From: Bacillus sp. SM2101
GTDB lineage: Bacteria > Bacillota > Bacilli > Bacillales > SM2101
Direction of reading: 5' to 3'
Length of the DNA stretch: 64,000 nt
Assembly: GCF_018588585.1 (NCBI RefSeq)
Contig: NZ_JAEUFG010000006.1
Span: forward strand, 117,577 to 181,576
The notes under the pieces are model-generated. The model saw only the letters and a program-made list of their open reading frames with translations, did no database searches and had not been told where the DNA came from. Both the position numbers and the translations under genes were made by a program. Positions 8,132 through 15,896 of the stretch are shown one piece after another. Positions within the stretch are counted from its first letter, which is position 1. The number at the start of each line of letters is the position of its first letter.

Positions 8132-9544
8132 CTATTTTGAGTTTCCTTTATATTTATTAATTCGCTCCTGAAGCTTTTGCCTTTCCTTTTCAAAATCTAC
8201 TTCTTCCACTTTTTCTTCACTTACCTGATCCTGTTTCTCTTCAACAAACCAATCAGGTAACAATTCTTTACGAACTGGTTTTTTTGTTGAGGCAGAACGT
8301 TTTTTATTATTTGTATTCGCCCATGTTTGATATTGCCGATGCTCTTGTTTAGCAAGCTCCATCGCTTGTTTCACGGTTTTAATATTTTTTCTCGACCAAT
8401 GACTAGCTATCTTTTCAACGTAACCTCTTGTGAGCTTCATATCAGTACGAAGCAACACATAATATATTAAAACGTTCACAACTCCTGGTAATAATTTCTG
8501 ATTAACCATCACATCTTCAATAATTTGAAGGTCAGCAGCTGATGGTACAGAACCATCCGCAAGATCCATTAAAACCTTCTTTGGTGATATTAATTCAAGT
8601 TGTTTTATCAGTTGGTCTTCCTTCGTTTCTACTTGTTGATCATTCATTGTCCTTTGTGTGATCGGTTGTACTTGCTCGACAATAGAAGGTAACCGATCAC
8701 CATTCTCAAATTTATACCAGTCTCGTGCTTCTTTGCGAAGTTTTTCTATATCAATTTTATCATCCATAGTTAACGAACTCATCGTAATTTTTTGCATTTC
8801 TATTGGGTCTATTTCATATAAAAACGATAGCTTTGTTATCATGTCTTTTACTTTATCAGTAATCGCCTTTTTTGGTACCATACTTTCGGATAAGCCAGCG
8901 AAAAATAAATTAAAGTTAAATGCTTCTTGCAAATAAGTTGGTTCATTTTTTGCAGCATTATTGATATAGTTATTTCCTTCTTGAGGTATTAACTGTTCAA
9001 TGATCTCATCGTTAGCGTTAGATACCATTTCGGAAGGGTGAATAGATTTAAAAATCTCATTAAACGATTTTGTTATAGGTGTATATTGAATGCTGTCGAT
9101 TTGTTTGTCTGAGAAGAAACGTTTTAGCTTTGCATATTTATTTTTCCCAACTCTATTATACAAAAAAACATTTAATACTCCGTCATTAAAAAATTGATCA
9201 GGAGATAATGGAGGTTGCAGCTCATAAATAAAATGACGAACATCATTTTCTTTTTTTTCATATGTTTTTAATAGTCCAATTCCCTCAAGCTTAAGCCTTT
9301 GTCTAAAAATTTCATGTAAATTACACTGCATAAGCCCCATTAAACTATGGTGTGTAGATTCTTCACTCCACAATCTATTTTCTTCAAGTTCAGCCCATAG
9401 AGTCATAAATAAACTAAAAGCACCATTTTCAATTAATGGTTGATAGAGCAACGTTATTATTTTTCGATCAAACTCTTGTAAAATTGTTTTACAACTCACA
9501 TAATATCGATCTACAGGAATTAATTCTTTCCAATGATGTTCCAC
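8132..9544 (-). CDS. dnaB: replication initiation and membrane attachment protein DnaB
   Basis: The 470-residue protein has the Bacillus DnaB (not helicase) layout. An N-terminal winged-helix-like domain is followed by a DnaB/DnaD C-terminal domain with a YYVLLRTDMKLTRGYVEKIA-type helical region near 360-390. The tail (about 410-470) is charged and coiled. With DnaD and DnaI it loads helicase at oriC and at stalled forks. The inferred start is GTG 9544. dnaI follows on the same transcript. Confidence 0.95.
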   Translation of the reverse strand: MEHHWKELIPVDRYYVSCKTILQEFDRKIITLLYQPLIENGAFSLFMTLWAELEENRLWSEESTHHSLMGLMQCNLHEIFRQRLKLEGIGLLKTYEKKENDVRHFIYELQPPLSPDQFFNDGVLNVFLYNRVGKNKYAKLKRFFSDKQIDSIQYTPITKSFNEIFKSIHPSEMVSNANDEIIEQLIPQEGNNYINNAAKNEPTYLQEAFNFNLFFAGLSESMVPKKAITDKVKDMITKLSFLYEIDPIEMQKITMSSLTMDDKIDIEKLRKEARDWYKFENGDRLPSIVEQVQPITQRTMNDQQVETKEDQLIKQLELISPKKVLMDLADGSVPSAADLQIIEDVMVNQKLLPGVVNVLIYYVLLRTDMKLTRGYVEKIASHWSRKNIKTVKQAMELAKQEHRQYQTWANTNNKKRSASTKKPVRKELLPDWFVEEKQDQVSEEKVEEVDFEKERQKLQERINKYKGNSK

Positions 9545-9597
9545 TATATAACCTAACCTTTCATAGATATTCTAACTATTCCTATGTTCAATATATT

Positions 9598-9629
9598 AAA
9601 AAAAGAGCTTGAAGAATATTCTTAAGCTC
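9598..9629 (-). terminator. terminator of nrdR
   Basis: GGAGCTTAAGAATATTCTTC pairs with the following AAGCTC and then a T-run on the minus strand. It lies just past the nrdR stop codon and separates nrdR from dnaB. Confidence 0.8.
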
Positions 9630-9633
9630 CTAT

Positions 9634-10092
9634 CTAAATTTCTTTTTTAATTAGTTCTTTTAATTCTTCTATAAAAACGTTGATATCTTTAAATTGTCTG
9701 TAAACAGAAGCAAAACGAACGTATGATACTTCATCAATTTTGGCCAACTTTTCCATGACCATCTCACCTATCATCTCGCTACCTACTTCGGAATAACCTT
9801 GGCTTCTTAAGTCCTTCTCAATGAAGTTAATGATATCTTCTAATTGAGTTAAGGAAACAGGCCTTTTTTCACAAGCTTTAATAAGGCCACGTAGAATCTT
9901 TTCGCGACTGAACTCTTCTCTTGTTCCTTCTTTTTTAACAACGATAAGTGGTAGTTCTTCCACTTTTTCAAACGTTGTAACCCGATATTGACACACTTCA
10001 CATTCACGTCTTCTTCTTATAGCGCGTCCTTCATCTACAGGCCGAGAATCTAATACCCTAGTTCCATTATGTTGACAAGAAGGGCATTTCAT
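9634..10092 (-). CDS. nrdR: ribonucleotide reductase regulator NrdR
   Basis: NrdR is a 152-residue repressor that senses dATP/ATP and controls ribonucleotide reductase genes by binding NrdR boxes. It begins [18 protein letters not shown]. The zinc ribbon uses C3, C6, C31 and C34, and the ATP-cone spans about 49-139. The start at 10092 is fixed by the family N-terminus and CGGAGCTG upstream. A frame beginning at 10146 would add 18 residues that the family lacks. The gene lies directly upstream of dnaB, as in B. subtilis. Confidence 0.96.
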   Translation of the reverse strand: MKCPSCQHNGTRVLDSRPVDEGRAIRRRRECEVCQYRVTTFEKVEELPLIVVKKEGTREEFSREKILRGLIKACEKRPVSLTQLEDIINFIEKDLRSQGYSEVGSEMIGEMVMEKLAKIDEVSYVRFASVYRQFKDINVFIEELKELIKKEI

Positions 10093-10146
10093 ACAATCAG
10101 CTCCGTTCTTTTCTTGCTGAGTTTTTAATATAGGCTTCTTTCGCAT

Positions 10147-10305
10147 TAATTGTTACTTGTCGTAATAAGCTGTTCTCGTACTAACGTATACAACTACTAG
10201 GTTTTGGTACATCTTTTCTAAAGACTATAAGAAGCATATAATACATATCAGTTTTTCTAATGTAAGTAAAAAAGCAACAAAATTTACGCAAAGAGCCTTA
10301 ATAGA
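10147..10305 (+). repeat. decayed copy of repeat family A
   Basis: Blocks matching family A appear in order: ATTGTTACTTGTCG, ACGTATACAA, GGTACATCTTTTCTA and AAAGAGCCTTA. Overall similarity is low, so this is an old copy. It fills most of the nrdR-speD spacer. The remainder holds no gene. Confidence 0.55.
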
Positions 10306-10385
10306 AGAGAACATAGCTTTCCTTTGTTTCTTATTCTCTATACTCTAATGATATAAAAAGACGAAACTAAGTACAAGCATAAAAA

Positions 10386-10415
10386 TAAAGAGGTATATTG
10401 ATATACCCCTTTTTT
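10386..10415 (-). terminator. terminator of speD
   Basis: On the minus strand AAAGGGGTATAT pairs with ATATACCTCTTT, followed by T-rich sequence. It lies about 20 bases beyond the speD stop codon. Confidence 0.75.
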
Positions 10416-10436
10416 GTTCGAACATTTATATGATTG

Positions 10437-10820
10437 TTATAGAACTTTTAATTTTGATTTTTGCACTTGCACTGGACCCATTCCACGAGGTAATTCAATA
10501 TTCTCACGTGATTCAGCACCTAAAGCTTCTGCAATATGTTGAGCAGCAACATTAGGGTCAATACGATCACCACATGTATAAACGTCTATGCTAGCATAAC
10601 CATGCTCGGGAAAGCTGTGTATTGTTAAATGAGATTCAGAAATAATTACGACACCACTTACTCCGTGAGGAGCAAATTTATGGAAAGCAACTTCTCTAAC
10701 TTCAGCACCTGACTTTAATGCTGCATCAACAAAAATCTTTTCAATTTCATTGATATCATTTAACTTCTCAAAATTACAACCCCACAGCTCAGAAATAACG
10801 TGTCTACCCATTGTTTCCAT
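10437..10820 (-). CDS. speD: S-adenosylmethionine decarboxylase proenzyme
   Basis: The 127-residue prokaryotic class 1B SAM decarboxylase supplies decarboxylated SAM for spermidine synthesis. The proenzyme cleaves itself between E62 and S63 in [14 protein letters not shown] to make the pyruvoyl group. H68 and C83 (YTCGD) match the known processing and catalytic residues. It sits between nrdR and gapB, as B. subtilis speH/ytcF does. A long 5' leader with a hairpin precedes it. Confidence 0.95.
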   Translation of the reverse strand: METMGRHVISELWGCNFEKLNDINEIEKIFVDAALKSGAEVREVAFHKFAPHGVSGVVIISESHLTIHSFPEHGYASIDVYTCGDRIDPNVAAQHIAEALGAESRENIELPRGMGPVQVQKSKLKVL

Positions 10821-10894
10821 ATGCTAGTCCCCCTTAAGCGATAAATATTATTCAGACATGAATTTCTTCTAACAGATATTTTTCATAACTACCA

Positions 10895-10945
10895 CGGGGG
10901 AAAGTTAGTCCAAAGAGGTCCTAACCCTTTAAGTAGCTACAGTAT
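10895..10945 (-). other. hairpin in the speD leader
   Basis: Inside the predicted roughly 145-base leader, GTTAG...CC pairs with GG...CTAAC around a TCTTT loop. The stem is flanked by GGG and CCCCC, which extend it. The fold is followed by CCCCCGTGG and not by a U-tract. It could be a regulatory leader, but no known riboswitch class was recognised. Confidence 0.4.
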
Positions 10946-10972
10946 CTATTCATCAAGAAGTTCACGAAAAAT

Positions 10973-11002
10973 AGTATACTTTGTTTGTGTGATTTTTGCA
11001 AC
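10973..11002 (-). promoter_or_regulatory. candidate sigma-A promoter of speD
   Basis: TTGCAA (11002-10997) and TATACT (10978-10973) are 18 bases apart on the minus strand. This predicts a transcript start near 10966 and a leader of about 145 bases. Confidence 0.5.
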
Positions 11003-11571
11003 AACCTTTTCTATTTTTATTCGCGTAAGTTAAGGGCAGTATTGATTTGTGGTGATACTATTTACATTTTCCTTTTTTATAACAAATATCCGATAAAACT
11101 TGTGGAAATAACAAAAGTTGCACGTCAATTCCTCCAAAGTCTTATGATTAACTGCACTGCAGAATGTCTGTCTGATGTCTTCTTGCTGATGTCAACTTCA
11201 AGTAGAAGACGAGCTCTTGATCTTGGAATGGGTATTTTACTGAACTTCCATTAACATTGCCTCATCGAAAGAAACATTTTCTTTTCTGAGAAATAACATT
11301 GCTCACTCAAAAAGATCATTTACATCTCATGATAATAAATAATATGTCCATATCCATTAAAACTATATAGTGAAAAGTTTAGGGTTATTTCTTAATATAC
11401 GAACAACAATTCATGATTTAATAACACTATAATCGTAAATGTTGTTATTTGTATCCAATTGAACAGCTAGTAGTGGTTATATACGATTGTCATCGTTAAA
11501 TTGAGGTAACGATGACACGAACCCTAGTAGAATCCGTAGCTCAAAAATAACTATCTATACGATGACAACCA
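11003..11571. other. long spacer between speD and gapB
   Basis: I see no convincing gene. A plus-strand frame 10985-11254 lacks protein character and a good ribosome binding site. A 10-bp perfect inverted repeat, GTCATCGTTA (11489-11498) with TAACGATGAC (11507-11516), is present. A third copy of the ACGATGACA word occurs near 11560. No terminator U-tract follows. The origin of this 600-base region is unknown. Confidence 0.4.
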
Positions 11572-11607
11572 AAGAAAAAAGAGTATATTTAAATAAACAT
11601 ACTCTTT
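11572..11607 (-). terminator. terminator of gapB
   Basis: AAAGAGTATGTTTATT pairs with AAATATACTCTTT on the minus strand and is followed by a T-run. It lies 30 bases past the gapB stop codon. Confidence 0.8.
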
Positions 11608-11636
11608 AGCTATATAAACCATATCCTTATGCTTTT

Positions 11637-12668
11637 TTACCCAACCTTCATTTCTGTTTTTTTCATCATTTCACATGCTACATATTTAACTAAATCTACA
11701 ACTCGACATGAATAACCCCACTCATTATCATACCAAGCAAGAATTTTTATTTTACGATTATTTAAAACAATTGTTGATAAACCATCAATGATCGAAGAAT
11801 GGGGATTTGTATTAAAATCAACTGATACTAACGGCTCTGTTGTAAAATCAATAATCCCTTTTAAATAAGTATTAGATGCAATGATAAATGCATCATTTAT
11901 TTCATCAATTGTTACATCTCTCTTTACATCCACGACTAAATCCACAAGTGATACGTTTGAAGTTGGGACACGTAGCGCCATACCGTGTAATTTTCCTTTT
12001 AACTGCGGTAGAACAAGTGATAACGCTTTCGCAGCACCTGTACTTGTAGGAATAATTGATTGCGCACACGCACGTGCACGACGTAGATCTTTATGAGGAT
12101 TGTCAATATTTTTTTGGTCATTCGTATATGCATGTACTGTTGTCATTAGACCATTTTCTATTCCAAATTGTTCATCAATTATTTTGGCAACTGGTGCCAA
12201 GCAATTTGTTGTACATGAAGCATTTGAAATAATATCGTGCTCTTCTGTATTAAATTTACTCTCATTTACTCCCATTACGACTGTAATATCTTCATTTTTT
12301 CCAGGTGCTGTTAATATTACTTTTTTTGCCCCTGCATCTAAGTGTAAGCTAGCTTTAGCTCGGTCATTAAATTGACCAGTAGCTTCAATAACAATATCTA
12401 TATTAAGACTTCCCCAAGGTAATTCTTTTGGGTCACGTGTACTTAACAACTTTATTCTTTTTCCATTTACGATGAGGCAGTCATTTTCTGCAACCACTTC
12501 ACCATCAAATTTGCCATGATTCGTATCATACTTAATTAAATGTGCCAATGTTTCAGCTGGATAGCTAGCATTTATTGCAACTATTTCTAATTCGCTGTTT
12601 GTCATCGCTTGACGAAATACCATTCTTCCAATTCTTCCAAAACCATTAATCGCAATTCTTGTATTCAT
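11637..12668 (-). CDS. gapB: glyceraldehyde-3-phosphate dehydrogenase, gluconeogenic type (GapB)
   Basis: The 343-residue GAPDH has the Rossmann start RIAINGFGRIGR and catalytic C152 in SNASCTTNCLAPV. Canonical NAD-specific GapA enzymes have an aspartate after beta strand 2. Here that region reads AINASYPAE without the Asp, which is typical of the NADP-preferring GapB used in gluconeogenesis. Location next to speD matches gapB of B. subtilis, where CcpN represses it on glucose. No CcpN operator was firmly identified. Confidence 0.93.
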   Translation of the reverse strand: MNTRIAINGFGRIGRMVFRQAMTNSELEIVAINASYPAETLAHLIKYDTNHGKFDGEVVAENDCLIVNGKRIKLLSTRDPKELPWGSLNIDIVIEATGQFNDRAKASLHLDAGAKKVILTAPGKNEDITVVMGVNESKFNTEEHDIISNASCTTNCLAPVAKIIDEQFGIENGLMTTVHAYTNDQKNIDNPHKDLRRARACAQSIIPTSTGAAKALSLVLPQLKGKLHGMALRVPTSNVSLVDLVVDVKRDVTIDEINDAFIIASNTYLKGIIDFTTEPLVSVDFNTNPHSSIIDGLSTIVLNNRKIKILAWYDNEWGYSCRVVDLVKYVACEMMKKTEMKVG

Positions 12669-12782
12669 AATATTACTCCCCTCGAAAATAATGTTATACT
12701 TTTCATTACATTCGTGTAATTAGTATAACATAATTATCTAGAATTGTGATAATTAAAATACACATATTTTTTTCCAACATAC

Positions 12783-12825
12783 AAAAAGACCCCTACCTCT
12801 ATATCTATCGATAAGAAGTGGGGGA
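12783..12825 (-). terminator. terminator downstream of coaE
   Basis: CCCCCACTTCT pairs imperfectly with AGAGGTAGGGG and is followed by TCTTTTTG on the minus strand. It lies between the end of coaE and the start of gapB. Confidence 0.6.
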
Positions 12826-12837
12826 ATGTTCTCTAAG

Positions 12838-12865
12838 CTTATGTTCTTTTCGTAAACTATGTTGG
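12838..12865 (-). repeat. end fragment of repeat family A
   Basis: TTCTTTTCGTAAACTATGTTG matches the terminal part of family A (consensus GGCTCTTTTCGTAA) in reverse orientation. The stretch to 13005 holds no gene, only a weak GAAAACCAGC-like match to the opposite end near 12949. Confidence 0.45.
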
Positions 12866-13005
12866 TCATGAACTAGAAGTAGTTTTATGTATACTTTAGT
12901 TAAGTAAACGCTGAGTGAATATGGAGAAAAATTCTACTCACCGCATTGAAAACCAGCGCGTATCCCATGTAGGAAAAGCCTTTAATCAACCTAAGATTAA
13001 TGAGC

Positions 13006-13620
13006 TTACTGATTCGGCAATATTTGTATACTCCAGTTTTGGAGGAGTTTGTGGAGTTGTTCCTCAGTATTTAATATAGAACCATTATTATTTAACACCG
13101 CACTAGCTAAAGGAATTTTATCCTTTAGAGGCATTTGCGAATTAATTCGAGCTTGGGCTTCATGCTTAAGGTAGTTATTTCTTTGCATTAGTCTATGTAA
13201 TTGAACATCTGGGTCTACATATACAAGTAGCGTTTTGTCGACCATATCAGTTAATTTACTTTCAAACAATAGCGGTATGTCTAAAATAACCACTTGTAAA
13301 CCTTGCTTCATGTATTCATCCATTCTTTCAAACATCTTTTTACGTACTGCTGGATGCACGATACTGTTCAATTGTTGCCTTTTTTCTTCATCATGAAAGA
13401 TAATATTACCTAGTTTCTCTCTATCTAACTCTCCATTAGGTTGTGTAACCTTCTCACCAAATGTTGCAATTATTTTTTTATATGCAGATTCACCAGCTGT
13501 GACTACCTCTCTCGCAATTATATCTGCATCAACTATAGGAAATCCTAGCTTTTCAAGCATTTTTGCTACTGTGCTTTTACCGCTTGCTATTCCTCCTGTT
13601 AGCCCTATGATAAGCGTCAT
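13006..13620 (-). CDS. coaE: dephospho-CoA kinase
   Basis: The 204-residue P-loop kinase catalyses the last step of coenzyme A synthesis, phosphorylating the ribose 3'-hydroxyl. It starts MTLIIGLTGGIASGKST with the Walker A loop at 9-16. The family motif VDADIIAREV and the LID-region RLMQRNNYLKHEA also fit. The start at 13620 is set by homology and GGGGGATC upstream. A frame extending to 13761 overlaps ytaF and has no similarity. It is the last gene of polA-mutM-ytaF-coaE. Confidence 0.95.
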   Translation of the reverse strand: MTLIIGLTGGIASGKSTVAKMLEKLGFPIVDADIIAREVVTAGESAYKKIIATFGEKVTQPNGELDREKLGNIIFHDEEKRQQLNSIVHPAVRKKMFERMDEYMKQGLQVVILDIPLLFESKLTDMVDKTLLVYVDPDVQLHRLMQRNNYLKHEAQARINSQMPLKDKIPLASAVLNNNGSILNTEEQLHKLLQNWSIQILPNQ

Positions 13621-13694
13621 TACCGATCCCCCATTTTCTGCAAGTAATTTTATATTCGGAATGGGTAGTAACCCCATTCCTCTTTGTTTTAACG

Positions 13695-14330
13695 TTATAA
13701 CTTCCATATTCCTAAGACAATTAAAATAACTCCTGGTAAAAAAGAGAACTTTTTTACCCATGTTAGTCCTGAAAATAAAATACCACTTTTTAACCCTAAT
13801 GATAAAAAAAGCATGCTCATCAATGCAACTGAAGCAGCCATTAAAATCGGGGAATAACCTAAAAGGGCTGCTCCAAGCCCTGCACCAAACGCATCTAACG
13901 AAAGGGCTGCTCCAAGTAGGAATGCTTCAATACCAGTAATTGTTCCCGATTTGTCTAGATCGGCCGCCATCGGCTTTCTAAGAATATTAATAACTACGCC
14001 TAAAGATCTAATTTCCAAATTAAATAAAATTTTTTCTTCATCCTCATCTAACATATTTTTCGCAGGACGAAAAAACTGGAATAATACCCAAGCACCTATA
14101 CATACAAGTACTACCGCACCAATTTTTTCTGCAATGCTTGGAGATAGAATCATTGAAATCATATTTCCAAAAAACATTGCTACACTTAAAGTAATTGCTG
14201 AACAGAATGCAATGATGATAATTGACTTTATTGGCAAACTCATTTTTCGCAAGCCATAAGTGAAGCCAACAGTAAAACTATCTAAACTAACTGCAAAAGC
14301 TAAAATTATGAGCGACATATATTGAACCAT
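13695..14330 (-). CDS. ytaF: sporulation membrane protein YtaF (MntP-like fold)
   Basis: The 211-residue integral membrane protein has about six hydrophobic segments. It has two similar halves, each with an ALSLDA/AVSLDSF-type motif containing a membrane-embedded Asp, as in the MntP/YtaF cation-exporter-like family. It is linked to sporulation in B. subtilis but has no assigned substrate. The start is ATG 14330, because GGAAGGAG lies eight bases upstream. The extra residues from 14384 are not needed. It is separated from mutM by the family A tandem array, an insertion into an otherwise compact operon. Confidence 0.88.
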   Translation of the reverse strand: MVQYMSLIILAFAVSLDSFTVGFTYGLRKMSLPIKSIIIIAFCSAITLSVAMFFGNMISMILSPSIAEKIGAVVLVCIGAWVLFQFFRPAKNMLDEDEEKILFNLEIRSLGVVINILRKPMAADLDKSGTITGIEAFLLGAALSLDAFGAGLGAALLGYSPILMAASVALMSMLFLSLGLKSGILFSGLTWVKKFSFLPGVILIVLGIWKL

Positions 14331-14408
14331 TGCATGAGCTCCTTCCGATTTAGCTACAGTAGTATATGGAAGAAGCCCATCCAAAGTTCAAAAAGAAGCT
14401 CTATGTTT

Positions 14409-14945
14409 TTTTACAGGAGGTTTTATCGCAACGATTGTTGCTTGTCGCACAAAAAATAAACACGTATTTGGTAAAATTTCGTGGCATCTTTTCTACTGAT
14501 AAAATTACTGAGTTCTCATAAAACTCATCATGATGTCCATTTTTAGTAAAAATAACAAAATACTTACGAAAAGAGCCTTTTAAAGCTGTTTTTTCGCATC
14601 GCTTGTTGCTTGTCCCACAAAAAATAAACACGTATTTGGTAAGATTTCGTGGCATTTTTTCTATTGGTAAAATTACTGAGTTCTCAAACTCATCATGATG
14701 TCCATTTTTAGTAAAAATAACAAAATACTTACGAAAAGAGCCTTTTACAGCTGTTTTTTCGCATCAATTGTTGCTTGTCGCACAAAAAATAAACACGTAT
14801 TTGGTAAGATTTCGTGGCATCTTTTCTACTATATATTGACGACTGTTGCGTGTAACTGCATCTTAATCTTCTATTTTACGAACAATAACCTTTTTGAAAA
14901 AGAGCCTTTTGTACAGGGCTGTTTTCACTGTTGATTGCATGTAAA
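14409..14945 (+). repeat. tandem array of repeat family A (MITE-like)
   Basis: Three consecutive units at about 14409-14581, 14582-14746 and 14747-14910, plus a fourth left end from about 14914. The word GTTGCTTGTC recurs at 14437, 14605 and 14770, giving periods of 168 and 165 bases. Units 1 and 2 are nearly identical along their whole length; unit 3 diverges in its second half. The left end reads about AAAGGCTGTTTTCGCA and the right end TACGAAAAGAGCCTTTT. These are imperfect terminal inverted repeats of about 14 bases. Small frames on both strands inside it are artefacts. Confidence 0.85.
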
Positions 14946-14982
14946 AAGCGCAGTACTACAACAAATATGCTTGAAAACATAA

Positions 14983-15855
14983 TCAACTTTTTGCTTGGCA
15001 GTTAGGGCAATAAAATGATGAACGCTGATCTATTTTTAGGTTTTCAATAGAACTTCCACATTCAGGACAAAAGTCTTTATTATAAACCATATGCAGCTCT
15101 TGGAATGTTCCTTTTTTCCCTTCGGAATTTACATAATCTCTTATAGATGAGCCTCCAAGTTTTATTGCAAGTTCAAACGTTTCTTTAATATGCCCCAATA
15201 ATTCTAACAGCTTTTCATCTGAAACCTCCCCAACAGATGTTAATGGGTTTAGCTTAGCTTTATAAAGACATTCGGATGCGTATATATTTCCCACACCTTG
15301 AATGACATTTGGTTGCATAATTACACGTTTTATCGGTTTGTTAATGAAAGCTTTATTTCTTATTATTTCCAAAAAAATCCTTGGAGTATCTTCAGAAGCT
15401 GGATCGGGACCAACCTCTTGAAGAGGTCGATAAGCGGTATACTCTTGTTTATTCAAAGCGCCCATCCATCCAAATCTCCTTTGATCTGAATAAACCATTA
15501 ATGACTTGTCATTTAATTTAAATATGATATGAACATGTTTTCGATAATTTGGTGCAATTTCATCTAAATCGTTTACATGAAAAATAGCACCAGTCATGCC
15601 AAGATGGGTGACTAAGTATAAGGTGGAAGTATCAGCTTGATTTAAATTGAAAATTAAGTACTTACCTTTCCTTTCAAGCTTTTCTATACTTCCTCCTTCT
15701 AGACGTTGAGAGAATGTTTCAACTTCTTGCCTTCCTATTTTTTTAAAAGGCATAGTAATCTTCGGATGTAGAACAGATACCTCTGAAATTATTTTACCTA
15801 GTACTTTAGGCTCTATTGAGTTTAAAACTTGTTGTACTTCTGGTCCTTCCGGGAT
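14983..15855 (-). CDS. mutM: formamidopyrimidine-DNA glycosylase (Fpg/MutM), apparent AUC start
   Basis: The bifunctional glycosylase/AP lyase removes 8-oxoguanine. The frame upstream of the first ATG (15753) encodes the family N-terminus PEGPEVQQVL, including the catalytic Pro and Glu, so the gene starts earlier. An in-frame stop lies just upstream. The only codon directly before the Pro is ATC (15855-15853), eight bases after AAGGAGGAG (15862-15870). No ATG, GTG or TTG is available. Residue RKGKYLIF fits the catalytic Lys region. The C-terminal zinc finger has CPECG and CPNC. The product is 290 residues. It lies in the polA operon. Confidence 0.93.
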   Translation of the reverse strand: MPEGPEVQQVLNSIEPKVLGKIISEVSVLHPKITMPFKKIGRQEVETFSQRLEGGSIEKLERKGKYLIFNLNQADTSTLYLVTHLGMTGAIFHVNDLDEIAPNYRKHVHIIFKLNDKSLMVYSDQRRFGWMGALNKQEYTAYRPLQEVGPDPASEDTPRIFLEIIRNKAFINKPIKRVIMQPNVIQGVGNIYASECLYKAKLNPLTSVGEVSDEKLLELLGHIKETFELAIKLGGSSIRDYVNSEGKKGTFQELHMVYNKDFCPECGSSIENLKIDQRSSFYCPNCQAKS

Positions 15856-15896
15856 GAGGAACTCCTCCTTTCAACCATTCCCTATATGCTATACCA

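Noticed and set aside
10985-11254. 89-codon plus-strand frame between speD and gapB
   Set aside because: No ribosome binding site, uneven composition and overlap with the likely speD promoter.
11489-11516. Terminator in the speD-gapB spacer
   Set aside because: The 10-bp inverted repeat has no U-tract on either strand and no gene end beside it.
14401-14934. Two small frames (14401-14655 minus, 14695-14934 plus)
   Set aside because: Both lie inside the family A tandem array and only reflect repeat sequence.
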